The notes under the pieces: model-generated
The model's input: the letters and a program-made list of their open reading frames with translations, nothing else
Database searches by the model: none
What the model was told of the DNA's origin: nothing
Source: Litoreibacter roseus
GTDB taxonomy: Bacteria; Pseudomonadota; Alphaproteobacteria; Rhodobacterales; Rhodobacteraceae
DNA length: 64,000 nucleotides
Assembly: GCF_009811795.1 (NCBI RefSeq)
Contig: NZ_BLJE01000003.1
Coordinates: 248,001-312,000 of the forward strand
Direction of reading: 5' to 3'
Position numbers and translations under genes: made by a program
In this document: piece by piece, positions 18,286-26,585 of the stretch
How the letters are laid out: each line of letters begins with the position of its first letter
Position numbering within the stretch: position 1 is the first letter of the stretch

Positions 18286-19344
18286 ATGAAAACCATCAAA
18301 GGCCCCGCGCTCTTTCTTGCGCAGTTCGCAGGCGATGAAGCGCCGTTCAATTCCTGGGATGCGATAACCAAATGGGCCGCGGACTGTGGCTACAAGGGAG
18401 TCCAGGTCCCATCCTGGGACGGCCGGCTCTTTGATTTGTCGCAGGCCGCAGAGTCAAAGGACTATTGCGACACCTTCAAAGGTCAGGCGGCCGAAAACGG
18501 GGTCGAGGTGACGGAGTTGTCGACACATCTTCAAGGCCAGCTTGTTGCCGTTCATCCGGCCTACGATGCAGCGTTCGACGGGTTCGCTGATCCATCGGTG
18601 CATGGCAATCCAGCGGCGCGGCAGGAATGGGCTGTGGATCAGGTGATGAAGGCAGTCTCAGCCTCGAAAAATATGGGCATCAAGAATCATGTGACCTTCT
18701 CCGGTGCTTTGGCTTGGCCTTACATCTACCCGTGGCCGCAGCGGCCTGCGGGGTTGATCGAAACCGCCTTTGATGAACTAGCCAAACGCTGGCGTCCGAT
18801 CCTCGACCATGCGGACGAAAACGACGTCAATATCTGCTACGAAATTCACCCCGGCGAGGACCTGCATGACGGCGTCACATTCGAGATGTTCCTAGAGCGT
18901 CTAAACGGACACGCCCGGTGCAACATGCTCTACGATCCGTCTCACTATGTCCTGCAGTGCCTTGATTACCTTGATAATATCGATATCTACAAGGATCGGA
19001 TCAAGATGTTTCATGTCAAAGACGCGGAGTTCAATCCGACGGGCCGCCAAGGGGTCTATAGCGGTTATCAGCCTTGGGTGGATCGCGCAGGCCGGTTCCG
19101 CAGTCTGGGCGACGGGCAGGTCGATTTCGCGGCTATCTTCTCCAAAATGGCGGCAAATGATTTTGATGGCTGGGCCGTTGTGGAATGGGAATGTTGCCTA
19201 AAACATCCCGAAGACGGAGCCCGCGAAGGGGCTCAGTTTGTCAGCGATCATATCATTCGGGTGACAGAGCGGGCGTTTGATGATTTCGCCGATGGCGGGA
19301 CCGATGAGGCTGCAAACCGCAAGATGCTGGGGATCTCGCAATGA
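18286..19344 (+). CDS. Sugar phosphate isomerase/epimerase (TIM barrel)
   Basis: This is a 352-residue AP-endonuclease-2-type TIM barrel enzyme. Family blocks include AADCGYKGVQVPSWDGRLFD, NICYEIHPGEDLHDG (metal-ligand Glu/His), MLYDPSHYVLQCLDYL, MFHVKDAEFNPTGRQG and GWAVVEWECC. Together these give the Glu-Asp-His-Glu metal site of IolE/xylose-isomerase-like proteins. A GGGGAGG site precedes the ATG. It sits with a Gfo/Idh/MocA dehydrogenase (4-base overlap), a pairing seen in inositol and 3-keto-sugar pathways. The exact substrate is unknown. Confidence 0.9.
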   Translation: MKTIKGPALFLAQFAGDEAPFNSWDAITKWAADCGYKGVQVPSWDGRLFDLSQAAESKDYCDTFKGQAAENGVEVTELSTHLQGQLVAVHPAYDAAFDGFADPSVHGNPAARQEWAVDQVMKAVSASKNMGIKNHVTFSGALAWPYIYPWPQRPAGLIETAFDELAKRWRPILDHADENDVNICYEIHPGEDLHDGVTFEMFLERLNGHARCNMLYDPSHYVLQCLDYLDNIDIYKDRIKMFHVKDAEFNPTGRQGVYSGYQPWVDRAGRFRSLGDGQVDFAAIFSKMAANDFDGWAVVEWECCLKHPEDGAREGAQFVSDHIIRVTERAFDDFADGGTDEAANRKMLGISQ

Positions 19345-20480
19345 CGGATCGGATCAGACTTGGCATGGTTGGCGGTGGCAATGATGCGTTCATTGGCGGC
19401 GTTCACCGCATCGCATCACGGATCGACGACCATTTCGAACTGGTGGCGGGCGCCCTGTCCTCGACGCCGGAAAAGTCGCAGGCCTCCGGCGCGGCTTTGG
19501 GTCTGGCACCCGACCGGATCTACGACGATTTCAAGCAAATGGCGATCCGGGAGGCCCGCTTGAAAAACGGGATTGAGGTGGTTTCCATAGTCACACCCAA
19601 TCACGTCCACTACGCCGCCGCACGCGAGTTTCTAAAGCGCGGCATCCATGTCATTTGCGATAAGCCGCTGACCTCGACACTGGCCGACGCTAAGAAACTG
19701 GTGAAGGCGGCGGAAGCCTCGGAGGCGCTGTTTGTTCTGACGCACAACTACACGGGATATCCGATGGTCCGGCAGGCCCGCGAGATGATCGCGGCAGGTC
19801 AGATCGGCGGGGTTCGGGTTGTGCAGGTCGAATATCCGCAGGATTGGCTGACCGAAGAGCAGGACTTCAAACAAGCCGAATGGCGCACCGATCCTGCACG
19901 CTCAGGCGCGGGCGGCTCAACGGGCGACATCGGAACTCATGCCCACAACTTGGCGTGTTTCGTGACAGGGCTGGAACTCGAAGCCCTCGCCGCCGATCTA
20001 CAGGCCTTCGTGCCGGGCCGCCAAGTGGACGACAATGCCCACGTAATGTTGCGATTCAAAGGCGGCGCGCGGGGCATGTTATGGTCCAGCCAAGTGGCAC
20101 CCGGAAACGAAAATGCTCTGAAGATACGTGTCTACGGCGAGAAGGGTGGCCTAGAATGGGCGCAGGAAGATCCCAATTACCTCTGGCACACCCCGCTTGG
20201 GGAACCAAAGCGTTTGATCACACGAAACGGTGCCGGGGCGGGGGACGCTGCCGGTCGCCTAAGCCGTGTGCCGCCTGGCCATCCCGAGGGATATCTGGAG
20301 GGGTTCGCGAATATCTATACGGAAGCAGCGCACGCTATCCGGGCCAAACGCGCTGGCATCACGCTTGATCCGGAGGTTCAGTTCCCATCCATTCACGACG
20401 GGTTGAAAGGCGTCGCTTTTGTGGATGCTTGCGTACGATCTTCGGCGCGAAACGCAGCATGGGTCACGTTGGCGGACTAA
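19341..20480 (+). CDS. Gfo/Idh/MocA family oxidoreductase
   Basis: This is a 379-residue NAD(P)-dependent dehydrogenase. The N-terminal Rossmann fold starts RLGMVGGGNDAFIGGVHRIA. The typical EVVSIVTPNHVHYAAAREFL segment follows, then the catalytic lysine motif VICDKPLTSTLADAKKLV. The C-terminal alpha/beta domain contains GDIGTHAHNLACFVTG, whose histidine is usual in the active site. It probably oxidises a hydroxyl of a cyclic or linear polyol/sugar. It is the last gene of the operon that begins at 9845 and ends tail-to-tail with the DUF5666 gene, sharing 4 bases at the stops. Confidence 0.92.
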   Translation: MTDRIRLGMVGGGNDAFIGGVHRIASRIDDHFELVAGALSSTPEKSQASGAALGLAPDRIYDDFKQMAIREARLKNGIEVVSIVTPNHVHYAAAREFLKRGIHVICDKPLTSTLADAKKLVKAAEASEALFVLTHNYTGYPMVRQAREMIAAGQIGGVRVVQVEYPQDWLTEEQDFKQAEWRTDPARSGAGGSTGDIGTHAHNLACFVTGLELEALAADLQAFVPGRQVDDNAHVMLRFKGGARGMLWSSQVAPGNENALKIRVYGEKGGLEWAQEDPNYLWHTPLGEPKRLITRNGAGAGDAAGRLSRVPPGHPEGYLEGFANIYTEAAHAIRAKRAGITLDPEVQFPSIHDGLKGVAFVDACVRSSARNAAWVTLAD

Positions 20481-21424
20481 AGGGTCCTTATGATCGGCCC
20501 GTCGTAGCCGGTTCCTAGACCATTCCGGAGGATTTCGCGTCGCCTGCCGAAGTTCTCCGGCACGATGTATCCTTTCGCTGCGCGGAATGCCCCGGTATAG
20601 CGACCGAAGTAAATCGCCCGCTCCGCGGCCAAAGGTGCGAGCTTCACTTCCCGCGCGAAGCTGTGGCCGAGCCCTGCAATGCGGAAACCGGGGTTCGCGC
20701 GTACGGGTTCAAGATAGCCTTCAACCGACAACTGGCGGAACCCGACTGCACCAGAGGTGAACCGGCCTGTCCGTGTCGTGGCTGCGTTGAAGATCCGTCC
20801 ATCGTAATCGCCGATCGCGGTGACGTATTGCCCGCTGGGTGGTGCGAAATTCCCATCGTTAAGCCGCATCGGCGTGCCTTCGATTAGAAGCCCTGTTGGA
20901 CCGCCGCGGGACACTACACCAGCGATCAAGTCCCGGGGTTCATCCGATGCATCTATCCGGCTGGCCACAAGACCTTCGGGTGACCAGACCCCGCCCACCG
21001 CAACGCGAGTGCCATGGGTCAATCGGCCTTGGCCGCCCGGCTCGGTGATGATTGGTGCGCCGTTCACGCTAAACCGGCCGTGACCTATTGCCTGAACGCG
21101 CCCGACCAATGGGTAGGACACCAGTACGTGACGTGCCACGAGGCGGTCCCGTGACAGACTGGCGGCAATCGTAAGCGGTGCGCCGACCTGAACATCGCTT
21201 TCCGAGCCCTCACCAAACGGTGTTTCGAACCGTGTCCCCGACGTGATCTCGACACGCAGGCCGTTGACGATGAGGCTGCCGAAATCGGTCATCAATCCGA
21301 CGATACCGGTGCCGCCGATGCCGCCCTCGAAAGGATCCTTTTCGTTGCGCGTGACAAGGGCAGGGGCCGCGCATCCCGCAGCGAATGTCGTGCCCATCAG
21401 GCTGAGGAAAGTCCGGCGCTTCAT
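20477..21424 (-). CDS. DUF5666-type repeat lipoprotein
   Basis: This 315-residue protein has an N-terminal MKRRTFLSLMGTTFAAGC, which reads as a lipoprotein signal with Cys at residue 18. The rest is built of beta-rich modules with recurrent patterns such as FGSLIVNGLRVEITSGTRF, VGRVQAIGHGRFSVNGAPI, AGVVSRGGPTGLLIEGTPM and VEGYLEPV. These correspond to the DUF5666 kind of short OB-like repeat. The start at 21424 follows the DUF6502 stop by 13 bases, so the two form an operon. It is probably on the outer membrane or in the periplasm. No function is known to me. Confidence 0.8.
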   Translation of the reverse strand: MKRRTFLSLMGTTFAAGCAAPALVTRNEKDPFEGGIGGTGIVGLMTDFGSLIVNGLRVEITSGTRFETPFGEGSESDVQVGAPLTIAASLSRDRLVARHVLVSYPLVGRVQAIGHGRFSVNGAPIITEPGGQGRLTHGTRVAVGGVWSPEGLVASRIDASDEPRDLIAGVVSRGGPTGLLIEGTPMRLNDGNFAPPSGQYVTAIGDYDGRIFNAATTRTGRFTSGAVGFRQLSVEGYLEPVRANPGFRIAGLGHSFAREVKLAPLAAERAIYFGRYTGAFRAAKGYIVPENFGRRREILRNGLGTGYDGPIIRTL

Positions 21425-21437
21425 CGGTGTCACGGGA

Positions 21438-22289
21438 TCAGCTACCTTCTGTCTCGTCGCTGTCGTCTGTCGTGTCACCTTCGCGGTAGAAGTAGACCCC
21501 GAAGCGATAGCGTTGGGTATTGTCGGTCGTCCTGCGGTCCGCGTCCTGCAAATCCTTGCTGTCCCGGTTCAGCTCTTCCAGCACGGACTGGCTGAGGTCC
21601 CGGGCTTTCTGCTCGATCTGATCAACAGATGATCCAGTCAGACGGTTGTAGAACACGGCACGCTCCAGAAACGGTGGTGTCTCTGATAGGAGGTTCTCGG
21701 ACGCCGCAGCAAGGTGATCCCCCACATTCGAGGCAAAAAATACCATCTTGTGATCTTCTGACGCCGGTCCAATAACCGCGTCCTTTGCGATGTTAAGAAG
21801 GCCGTCCGCTGTTTCTTCGACCAGACCTTGTCGCAACAATTCATCCAAGACCGTGCGCGGACGGATGTCACGGTTGACGGCCCGTACCAGACTTTCAAAG
21901 TCGCGGCCCTCGTCACCGGAACGCGCAAGGGTTCGGGGGCTGCCGTCTTCGTTTTGATATTCAGGTGTCGCAAGCCATCGGCCGAAAACAGTTGCAAAGG
22001 TCGCAGTCTTCCGGCGCGCGGTTTCCCACGTTTTGTCTTCGTCGCTCAGGATATCGCGAACGTCCCGACGGTGAACCCCCGTCAGCAGGCTGATGCGGCT
22101 ATCGGTCGGTGCGGTCTCGTCGATGCGGAACTCGTCGTAGGCGACCTCGACATAGACCTTCTTCAGCAGGCGATAGAATGCAGGCGCAGTGACGCCGCGG
22201 CTGATCAGCGTCTTCACAAGAGGACGGATCAGACCGCGCAGGACGCGCAGTAATGGGTCTCGCCCGGGATCTGGATCAGATGCAGCCAT
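21438..22289 (-). CDS. DUF6502 family protein
   Basis: This 283-residue soluble-looking protein begins MAASDPDPGRDPLLRVLRGL. It contains GVTAPAFYRLLKKVYVEVAY and RISLLTGVHRRDVRDIL (a region that reads like a winged-helix DNA-binding unit). Toward the C-terminus it has YRFGVYFYREGD. The arrangement matches what I know as DUF6502. I chose the ATG at 22289, because the upstream extension lacks coding character. It is divergent from the fasciclin genes and co-directional with the DUF5666 lipoprotein gene. A regulatory role for the neighbours is possible but unproven. Confidence 0.78.
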   Translation of the reverse strand: MAASDPDPGRDPLLRVLRGLIRPLVKTLISRGVTAPAFYRLLKKVYVEVAYDEFRIDETAPTDSRISLLTGVHRRDVRDILSDEDKTWETARRKTATFATVFGRWLATPEYQNEDGSPRTLARSGDEGRDFESLVRAVNRDIRPRTVLDELLRQGLVEETADGLLNIAKDAVIGPASEDHKMVFFASNVGDHLAAASENLLSETPPFLERAVFYNRLTGSSVDQIEQKARDLSQSVLEELNRDSKDLQDADRRTTDNTQRYRFGVYFYREGDTTDDSDETEGS

Positions 22290-22424
22290 ACTCCCAAGAT
22301 ACGAGCAGTGTAAAAAAGTTCCACAAATATCTTGACGTTTCTCCCAGGTGCGACACTTCGTAACGCGTGTGAAAAATTTACACGCATGCAATCGCCGAAA
22401 CTCGGCACGAAAGAGGAGAAGATC

Positions 22425-22922
22425 ATGGAACGTCGTCGTATATTGAAAATTGGTGCAGCCCTTGTCAGCGCAGCTGTTCTCAGCGCCTGTGCAGCCCCAT
22501 CCCAGAACACAACGCCTGATATTGTTGACACTGCAGTTGCCGCTGGATCCTTCAACACGCTGGTTGCCGCGGTTCAGGCTGCTGATCTGGTCGACACGCT
22601 AAAGGGTCCAGGTCCGTTCACCGTCTTCGCCCCAACCGACGACGCTTTTGCCAAATTGCCCGCCGGTACCGTTGAAACTCTGCTGAAGCCAGAGAACAAG
22701 GATCAGCTTGTCAGCATCCTGACCTATCACGTCGTGCCCGGCCGTGTCTTAGCAGGTGATCTGGCAGGCAAGCGCGTGCGCGCCAACACTGTAAACGGTC
22801 AGACACTGCACATAGACGGTCGCAGCGGCGTTAAGGTCGAAAATGCAAATGTCATCAGCGCCGATGTCATCGCCTCGAATGGCGTCATCCACGTGATCGA
22901 CACCGTCCTCCTTCCGAAGTGA
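22425..22922 (+). CDS. Fasciclin (FAS1) domain lipoprotein
   Basis: This 165-residue protein is a lipoprotein: [19 protein letters not shown] then the lipobox LSAC (Cys at 22). It carries one complete FAS1 domain (about residues 35-165). The H1-like block [19 protein letters not shown], the YH motif [15 protein letters not shown] and the terminal [10 protein letters not shown] are all conserved. FAS1 domains mediate adhesion or matrix interactions. An AGGAG site precedes the ATG at 22425. A longer in-frame start at 22332 would disrupt the signal. It is followed 36 bases later by the large fasciclin/RTX gene. Confidence 0.93.
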   Translation: MERRRILKIGAALVSAAVLSACAAPSQNTTPDIVDTAVAAGSFNTLVAAVQAADLVDTLKGPGPFTVFAPTDDAFAKLPAGTVETLLKPENKDQLVSILTYHVVPGRVLAGDLAGKRVRANTVNGQTLHIDGRSGVKVENANVISADVIASNGVIHVIDTVLLPK

Positions 22923-22958
22923 TCGGACGTCTAAGCCTCTGTAAAAAGGAGACAGGGC

Positions 22959-24962
22959 ATGCTCATGTCGCAGTTTGAATTTACCGCGTTTGCGGAAGCT
23001 GATCTGGTGGATGGTCATCTCGGAAAGGGGGTGACGTTTGTCCAACCCACCGAGGTGCCGCTTTCCTTTTCGGTCAACGATGATGACCGTGTCTTGAGCG
23101 GTGACATCTTTGACCGCGCACGCGACCACACCGGCCAAACGGCAGAAATCGTCCGGGCCGGCGAAGAGACCGGAAACGGCGGCCAGATCTACGCAGAGCG
23201 CGGATTTTATGCGTCTGGCAGTGACGGCGTTCGGTATATTTTGGTCGAGATCGAACAGGAAGGCAGTCACGAAAACTACTACACCTATTTCGGTGATGTT
23301 CCCGATGCTGGTGTCGAATTGACTGTCGGGCGCGCATTCAACATCCGCACGGGGGCGTCTTACGACCAGTTGGGCGCGGGATCCTCCGCACCTAATATTG
23401 TCGACATCGCTGCCGGATCTGACGATTTCAACTTGCTTGTCCGTGCGCTTAGCACTGCTGGGCTGGTCGAAACCGTTCAGGGCTTGGATGACATCACAGT
23501 CTTTGCGCCGACGGATGCGGCCTTCACACAGCTTGCCGTGGATCTGGGCTTTGAAGGCGATACGTCTGACGAAGACGCTGTATTCGACGCAATTGTAGCG
23601 GGTTTGACTGAACTTGGCGGGGGCGATCCAATTCCGCTTTTGACCGATGTCTTGCTGTACCACGTCTCAGCCGGTGCCAAAACGGCAGAGGCCATCGACG
23701 CGGCAGAAACTGTCTCGACCTTACTTGACGGCGCGACTTTCGGCAGTGAGGGCACCGAACTGATCGACAACGAGCCTGACATCGACAACCCGCAGATCGT
23801 GATCCCCGATATTCAGGCTGCGAACGGCACGATCCAGGCGATTGATCGGGTTCTTCTGCCGGTCGATATCCCGGGCAACACGCCTGACACACCCCCAGAA
23901 CCGGACGCACCGACATTGGCGGGCATTGTCGCCGCCAGCGGCGGTGAGTTCGACGCCGATGGCACGGATTTCGATTTGCTTCTCAACGCCGTCGAGGCTG
24001 CCGGTCTTGCTGGCGCTCTGGATGATCCGGACGCTGATCTGACGGTGTTTGCGCCGAACGACGCGGCGTTTGTTGGTCTCGCTCAAGCTTTGGGTTTTGA
24101 GGGCACCGACGAGGGCGCAGCTTTCGGATATATTGTGGACGCGCTTACTTTGCTGAGCGGTGGAGGGGATCCAATCCCGCTTCTCAAGGATATCCTCCTT
24201 TATCACGTGGTCCCGGAAGCGCTGGACTCAGATGCGGTTCTGTCTGCCGAGGGGATCCCGACTTTGCTGGGCGCATCCCTTGGCGTGGACGGTCTTTCGC
24301 TGGTCGATGCCGATCCGGATGTGGCCGATCCGTCTTTGATCGCGACCGACATCGCGGCGTCCAATGGCATCGCTCATGTAATTGATGGTGTGCTTTTGCC
24401 GGTTGATGTTTTGCAATCTGACGGCTCCAACAGCGTCGATTTCGTCATCGGGACTGATGAGGCGGATCATATCTCCACCCGCAAGGATGCGGATTTCGTT
24501 TCGGGTAAGGGCGGGGATGATGATATCTTTCTTGGCCGCGGGAACGACGTCGGCCTTGGCGGCGACGGGAACGATCAGATCAACGGCCAGAAGGGCGACG
24601 ATCGGATCTCGGGCGATGCAGGTGATGACCGTCTGAACGGTGGTCGTGGCAACGACACGCTCGACGGCGGAGACGGCGCCGACATTCTGCGCGGTGGCCG
24701 GGATGCCGATACGCTTACCGGTGGCGCAGATGCGGATATTTTCATCTTCAACAGCAGTAGCGGTGCCGACACCATCACGGACTTCACCAGCGGCGAAGAC
24801 CTGATCAGCCTACATGCGTTGAGCGTGGAAAGCTTCGAAGCGCTCGGGGAGGGTCTCTCTGACAGCGATGACGGGGCCGTGATCTCGGTCGAAGGCATCG
24901 AGATCACATTGTCCGGTGTGACCGCCGGATCGCTGACGGCTGACGACTTCATCTTCGGCTGA
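22959..24962 (+). CDS. Secreted protein with two fasciclin domains and RTX calcium-binding repeats
   Basis: This 667-residue acidic protein is built in four parts. Residues 1-145 are of unknown fold, starting FEFTAFAEADLVDGHLGKG. Residues about 146-305 and 320-485 are two FAS1 domains, each with a VFAPTDAAF/VFAPNDAAF block and a terminal IDRVLLPVD or IDGVLLPVD. Residues about 493-600 hold RTX nonapeptides (GGDGNDQIN, GDAGDDRLN, GGRGNDTLD, GGDGADILR). The last ~60 residues (ITDFTSGEDLISLHA and following) are the usual type I secretion C-terminus. It has no N-terminal signal peptide, consistent with type I export. An AAGGAG site precedes the ATG. A role as a calcium-dependent surface or matrix adhesin is inferred. 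Confidence 0.92.
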   Translation: MLMSQFEFTAFAEADLVDGHLGKGVTFVQPTEVPLSFSVNDDDRVLSGDIFDRARDHTGQTAEIVRAGEETGNGGQIYAERGFYASGSDGVRYILVEIEQEGSHENYYTYFGDVPDAGVELTVGRAFNIRTGASYDQLGAGSSAPNIVDIAAGSDDFNLLVRALSTAGLVETVQGLDDITVFAPTDAAFTQLAVDLGFEGDTSDEDAVFDAIVAGLTELGGGDPIPLLTDVLLYHVSAGAKTAEAIDAAETVSTLLDGATFGSEGTELIDNEPDIDNPQIVIPDIQAANGTIQAIDRVLLPVDIPGNTPDTPPEPDAPTLAGIVAASGGEFDADGTDFDLLLNAVEAAGLAGALDDPDADLTVFAPNDAAFVGLAQALGFEGTDEGAAFGYIVDALTLLSGGGDPIPLLKDILLYHVVPEALDSDAVLSAEGIPTLLGASLGVDGLSLVDADPDVADPSLIATDIAASNGIAHVIDGVLLPVDVLQSDGSNSVDFVIGTDEADHISTRKDADFVSGKGGDDDIFLGRGNDVGLGGDGNDQINGQKGDDRISGDAGDDRLNGGRGNDTLDGGDGADILRGGRDADTLTGGADADIFIFNSSSGADTITDFTSGEDLISLHALSVESFEALGEGLSDSDDGAVISVEGIEITLSGVTAGSLTADDFIFG

Positions 24963-24970
24963 CCAAGACT

Positions 24971-24997
24971 GCGCCCGGTTGCATACCCGCCGGGCGC
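24971..24997. terminator. GC-rich hairpin after the fasciclin/RTX gene
   Basis: An 8-base-pair stem GCGCCCGG (24971-24978) / CCGGGCGC (24990-24997) with an 11-base loop lies between two converging genes, 8 bases after the RTX stop. There is no clear T-run on the plus side, so intrinsic termination is only a guess. Confidence 0.45.
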
Positions 24998-25015
24998 GGA
25001 CACTCAGATGTTAGA

Positions 25016-25780
25016 TCATCCAAACACCAAACCCCCATCGACAATCAGGTTTTGCCCCGTCACGGCACGCCCCCAGGGACTGGCAAAGAACAGAACGCTG
25101 TCTGCCGCCTCCGCCGGTGTTGTCACGCGTCGCAGCGGTGTGTTGTCAGCGATCATATCGAACACCGCCTCGGGCGTCCCCGCGCTGGCGTCTGTGGTCC
25201 GCAGCAAGCCGCCCGAGACCATATTGACGGTGATCCCAAGCGGCCCCAACTCTACCGCCGCCGTTCGCGTCAGGGCAAGAAGTGCGGATTTCGCCGCCGT
25301 ATAATCATGATAGGGCACGACCGGGTTCTGAACGAGGTTGCTGCCGATGGTGATGATCCGCCCGAACCCGGCCTCTTCCATACCAGGCCGAACGGCTTTG
25401 ATCGTATTCAGCCCCCCGATTGCGGCTGTCTCAAATTGTGATGTCAGATGATCCGGGGTCAGCGTTTTCAGATCATCTCGGCCGTCACCGTTGAAGCTAT
25501 AATCCGCGAGCGCGTTGTGAACCAAGGTTGTCGGCGCGCCAAGAGTTTCGGTGACTTCCCTGACCATGCTCGCGACGTTGTCGGTAGCGCGAACATCGCA
25601 CTTGATCGCCAGCGCGTTGGGGCCGAGATCCTTGGCCAACGCCTCGGCCTTCCCTTTATTCTTTAGGTAGTTAATCGCCACCCTCGCGCCTTCACGGGCG
25701 AAAGCTGTTGCGATGGCCGCACCGAGGCCTCGTCCGCCGCCGGTTACGAGAACGACCTGATCAGTAAGCGGTTTTGTCAT
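25016..25780 (-). CDS. SDR family oxidoreductase (FabG-like)
   Basis: This is a 254-residue short-chain dehydrogenase. The NAD(P)-binding motif is VTGGGRGLGAAIA at the N-terminus, followed by IKCDVRATDN. The catalytic YxxxK is in YHDYTAAKSALLALTRTAA, and the ending TGQNLIVDGGLVFG is typical of FabG-type proteins. The NAG motif is replaced by HNALAD. The ATG at 25780 overlaps the thiD stop by 4 bases, so it is the last gene of the TPP-riboswitch operon. A thiamin role for such an SDR is not established. It may simply be carried along in the operon. Confidence 0.9.
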   Translation of the reverse strand: MTKPLTDQVVLVTGGGRGLGAAIATAFAREGARVAINYLKNKGKAEALAKDLGPNALAIKCDVRATDNVASMVREVTETLGAPTTLVHNALADYSFNGDGRDDLKTLTPDHLTSQFETAAIGGLNTIKAVRPGMEEAGFGRIITIGSNLVQNPVVPYHDYTAAKSALLALTRTAAVELGPLGITVNMVSGGLLRTTDASAGTPEAVFDMIADNTPLRRVTTPAEAADSVLFFASPWGRAVTGQNLIVDGGLVFG

Positions 25781-26583
25781 AATGTGCTCCAGAGTTCTGC
25801 AAAGTGGTGGGTAGGTCCGTGGCCCGCGCCAACAGTCAGTTGATCCGCGCCCGCGATGCAGGTGCTGACATATGCCTTCGCGCGTTTCGCGGCCGGGATG
25901 ATCGCCATGCCATGGCCCAATTGGGTGGCAAGCGCGGCGGATAGGGTGCAGCCTGTTCCGTGAGTGTTCTTCGTTTGAACACGGTGCGCATCCAGCCAGA
26001 GCGTGCCGTCCTGTGTGGCAAGGCAATCTGGGCTGTCGCCACCATCCAGATGACCACCCTTCAACAACACGGCATTGGAACCGAGTTCCAGCAGAGCAAC
26101 GGCTTGCTCCGACATTGCCTCTCGCGTTGGGGCAACATTGGTGTCGAGCAAAGCGGCGGCTTCCGGAAGGTTGGGCGTCAGGACAGTGGCATGGCGGATC
26201 AGGCGATCTCGTAACGCGGCGACGGCGTCATTGGCCAGCAGAGATGCGCCGCCCTTGGCCACCATGACGGGATCAAGGACGACCCGGTGGCTCTCAAGTT
26301 TTTCAAGCGCATCGGCAACAGCGTTGGCAATGTCGGCCGTCGCAATCATCCCGATCTTGATTGCATCCACGCGCACATCAGCCCGGACCGCCAGGATTTG
26401 ATCGCGCACGAAGGCGGGCGGCACCAGATGCACGCCCGCAACCCCTGTCGTGTTCTGCGCGGTCAGAGCCGTCAATGCTGCCATCGCGAAGCCACCATTG
26501 GCCGAAATTGCTTTCAGATCCGCCTGTATGCCTGCACCGCCCGACGGGTCAGAACCAGCGATTGAAAGAATATTGGGTATCAT
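25777..26583 (-). CDS. thiD: Hydroxymethylpyrimidine/phosphomethylpyrimidine kinase
   Basis: ThiD phosphorylates hydroxymethylpyrimidine (HMP), and then HMP phosphate, to give the pyrimidine pyrophosphate used by ThiE. The 268-residue protein carries the ribokinase-family signature SIAGSDPSGGAGIQADLKAI, then SANGGFAMAALTALTAQNT, the phosphate-binding region LTPNLPEAAALL and the catalytic-Asp block NTHGTGCTLSAALA. The length is normal. It starts 2 bases after the thiE stop and overlaps the SDR gene by 4 bases. Confidence 0.96.
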   Translation of the reverse strand: MIPNILSIAGSDPSGGAGIQADLKAISANGGFAMAALTALTAQNTTGVAGVHLVPPAFVRDQILAVRADVRVDAIKIGMIATADIANAVADALEKLESHRVVLDPVMVAKGGASLLANDAVAALRDRLIRHATVLTPNLPEAAALLDTNVAPTREAMSEQAVALLELGSNAVLLKGGHLDGGDSPDCLATQDGTLWLDAHRVQTKNTHGTGCTLSAALATQLGHGMAIIPAAKRAKAYVSTCIAGADQLTVGAGHGPTHHFAELWSTL

Positions 26584-26585
26584 GG

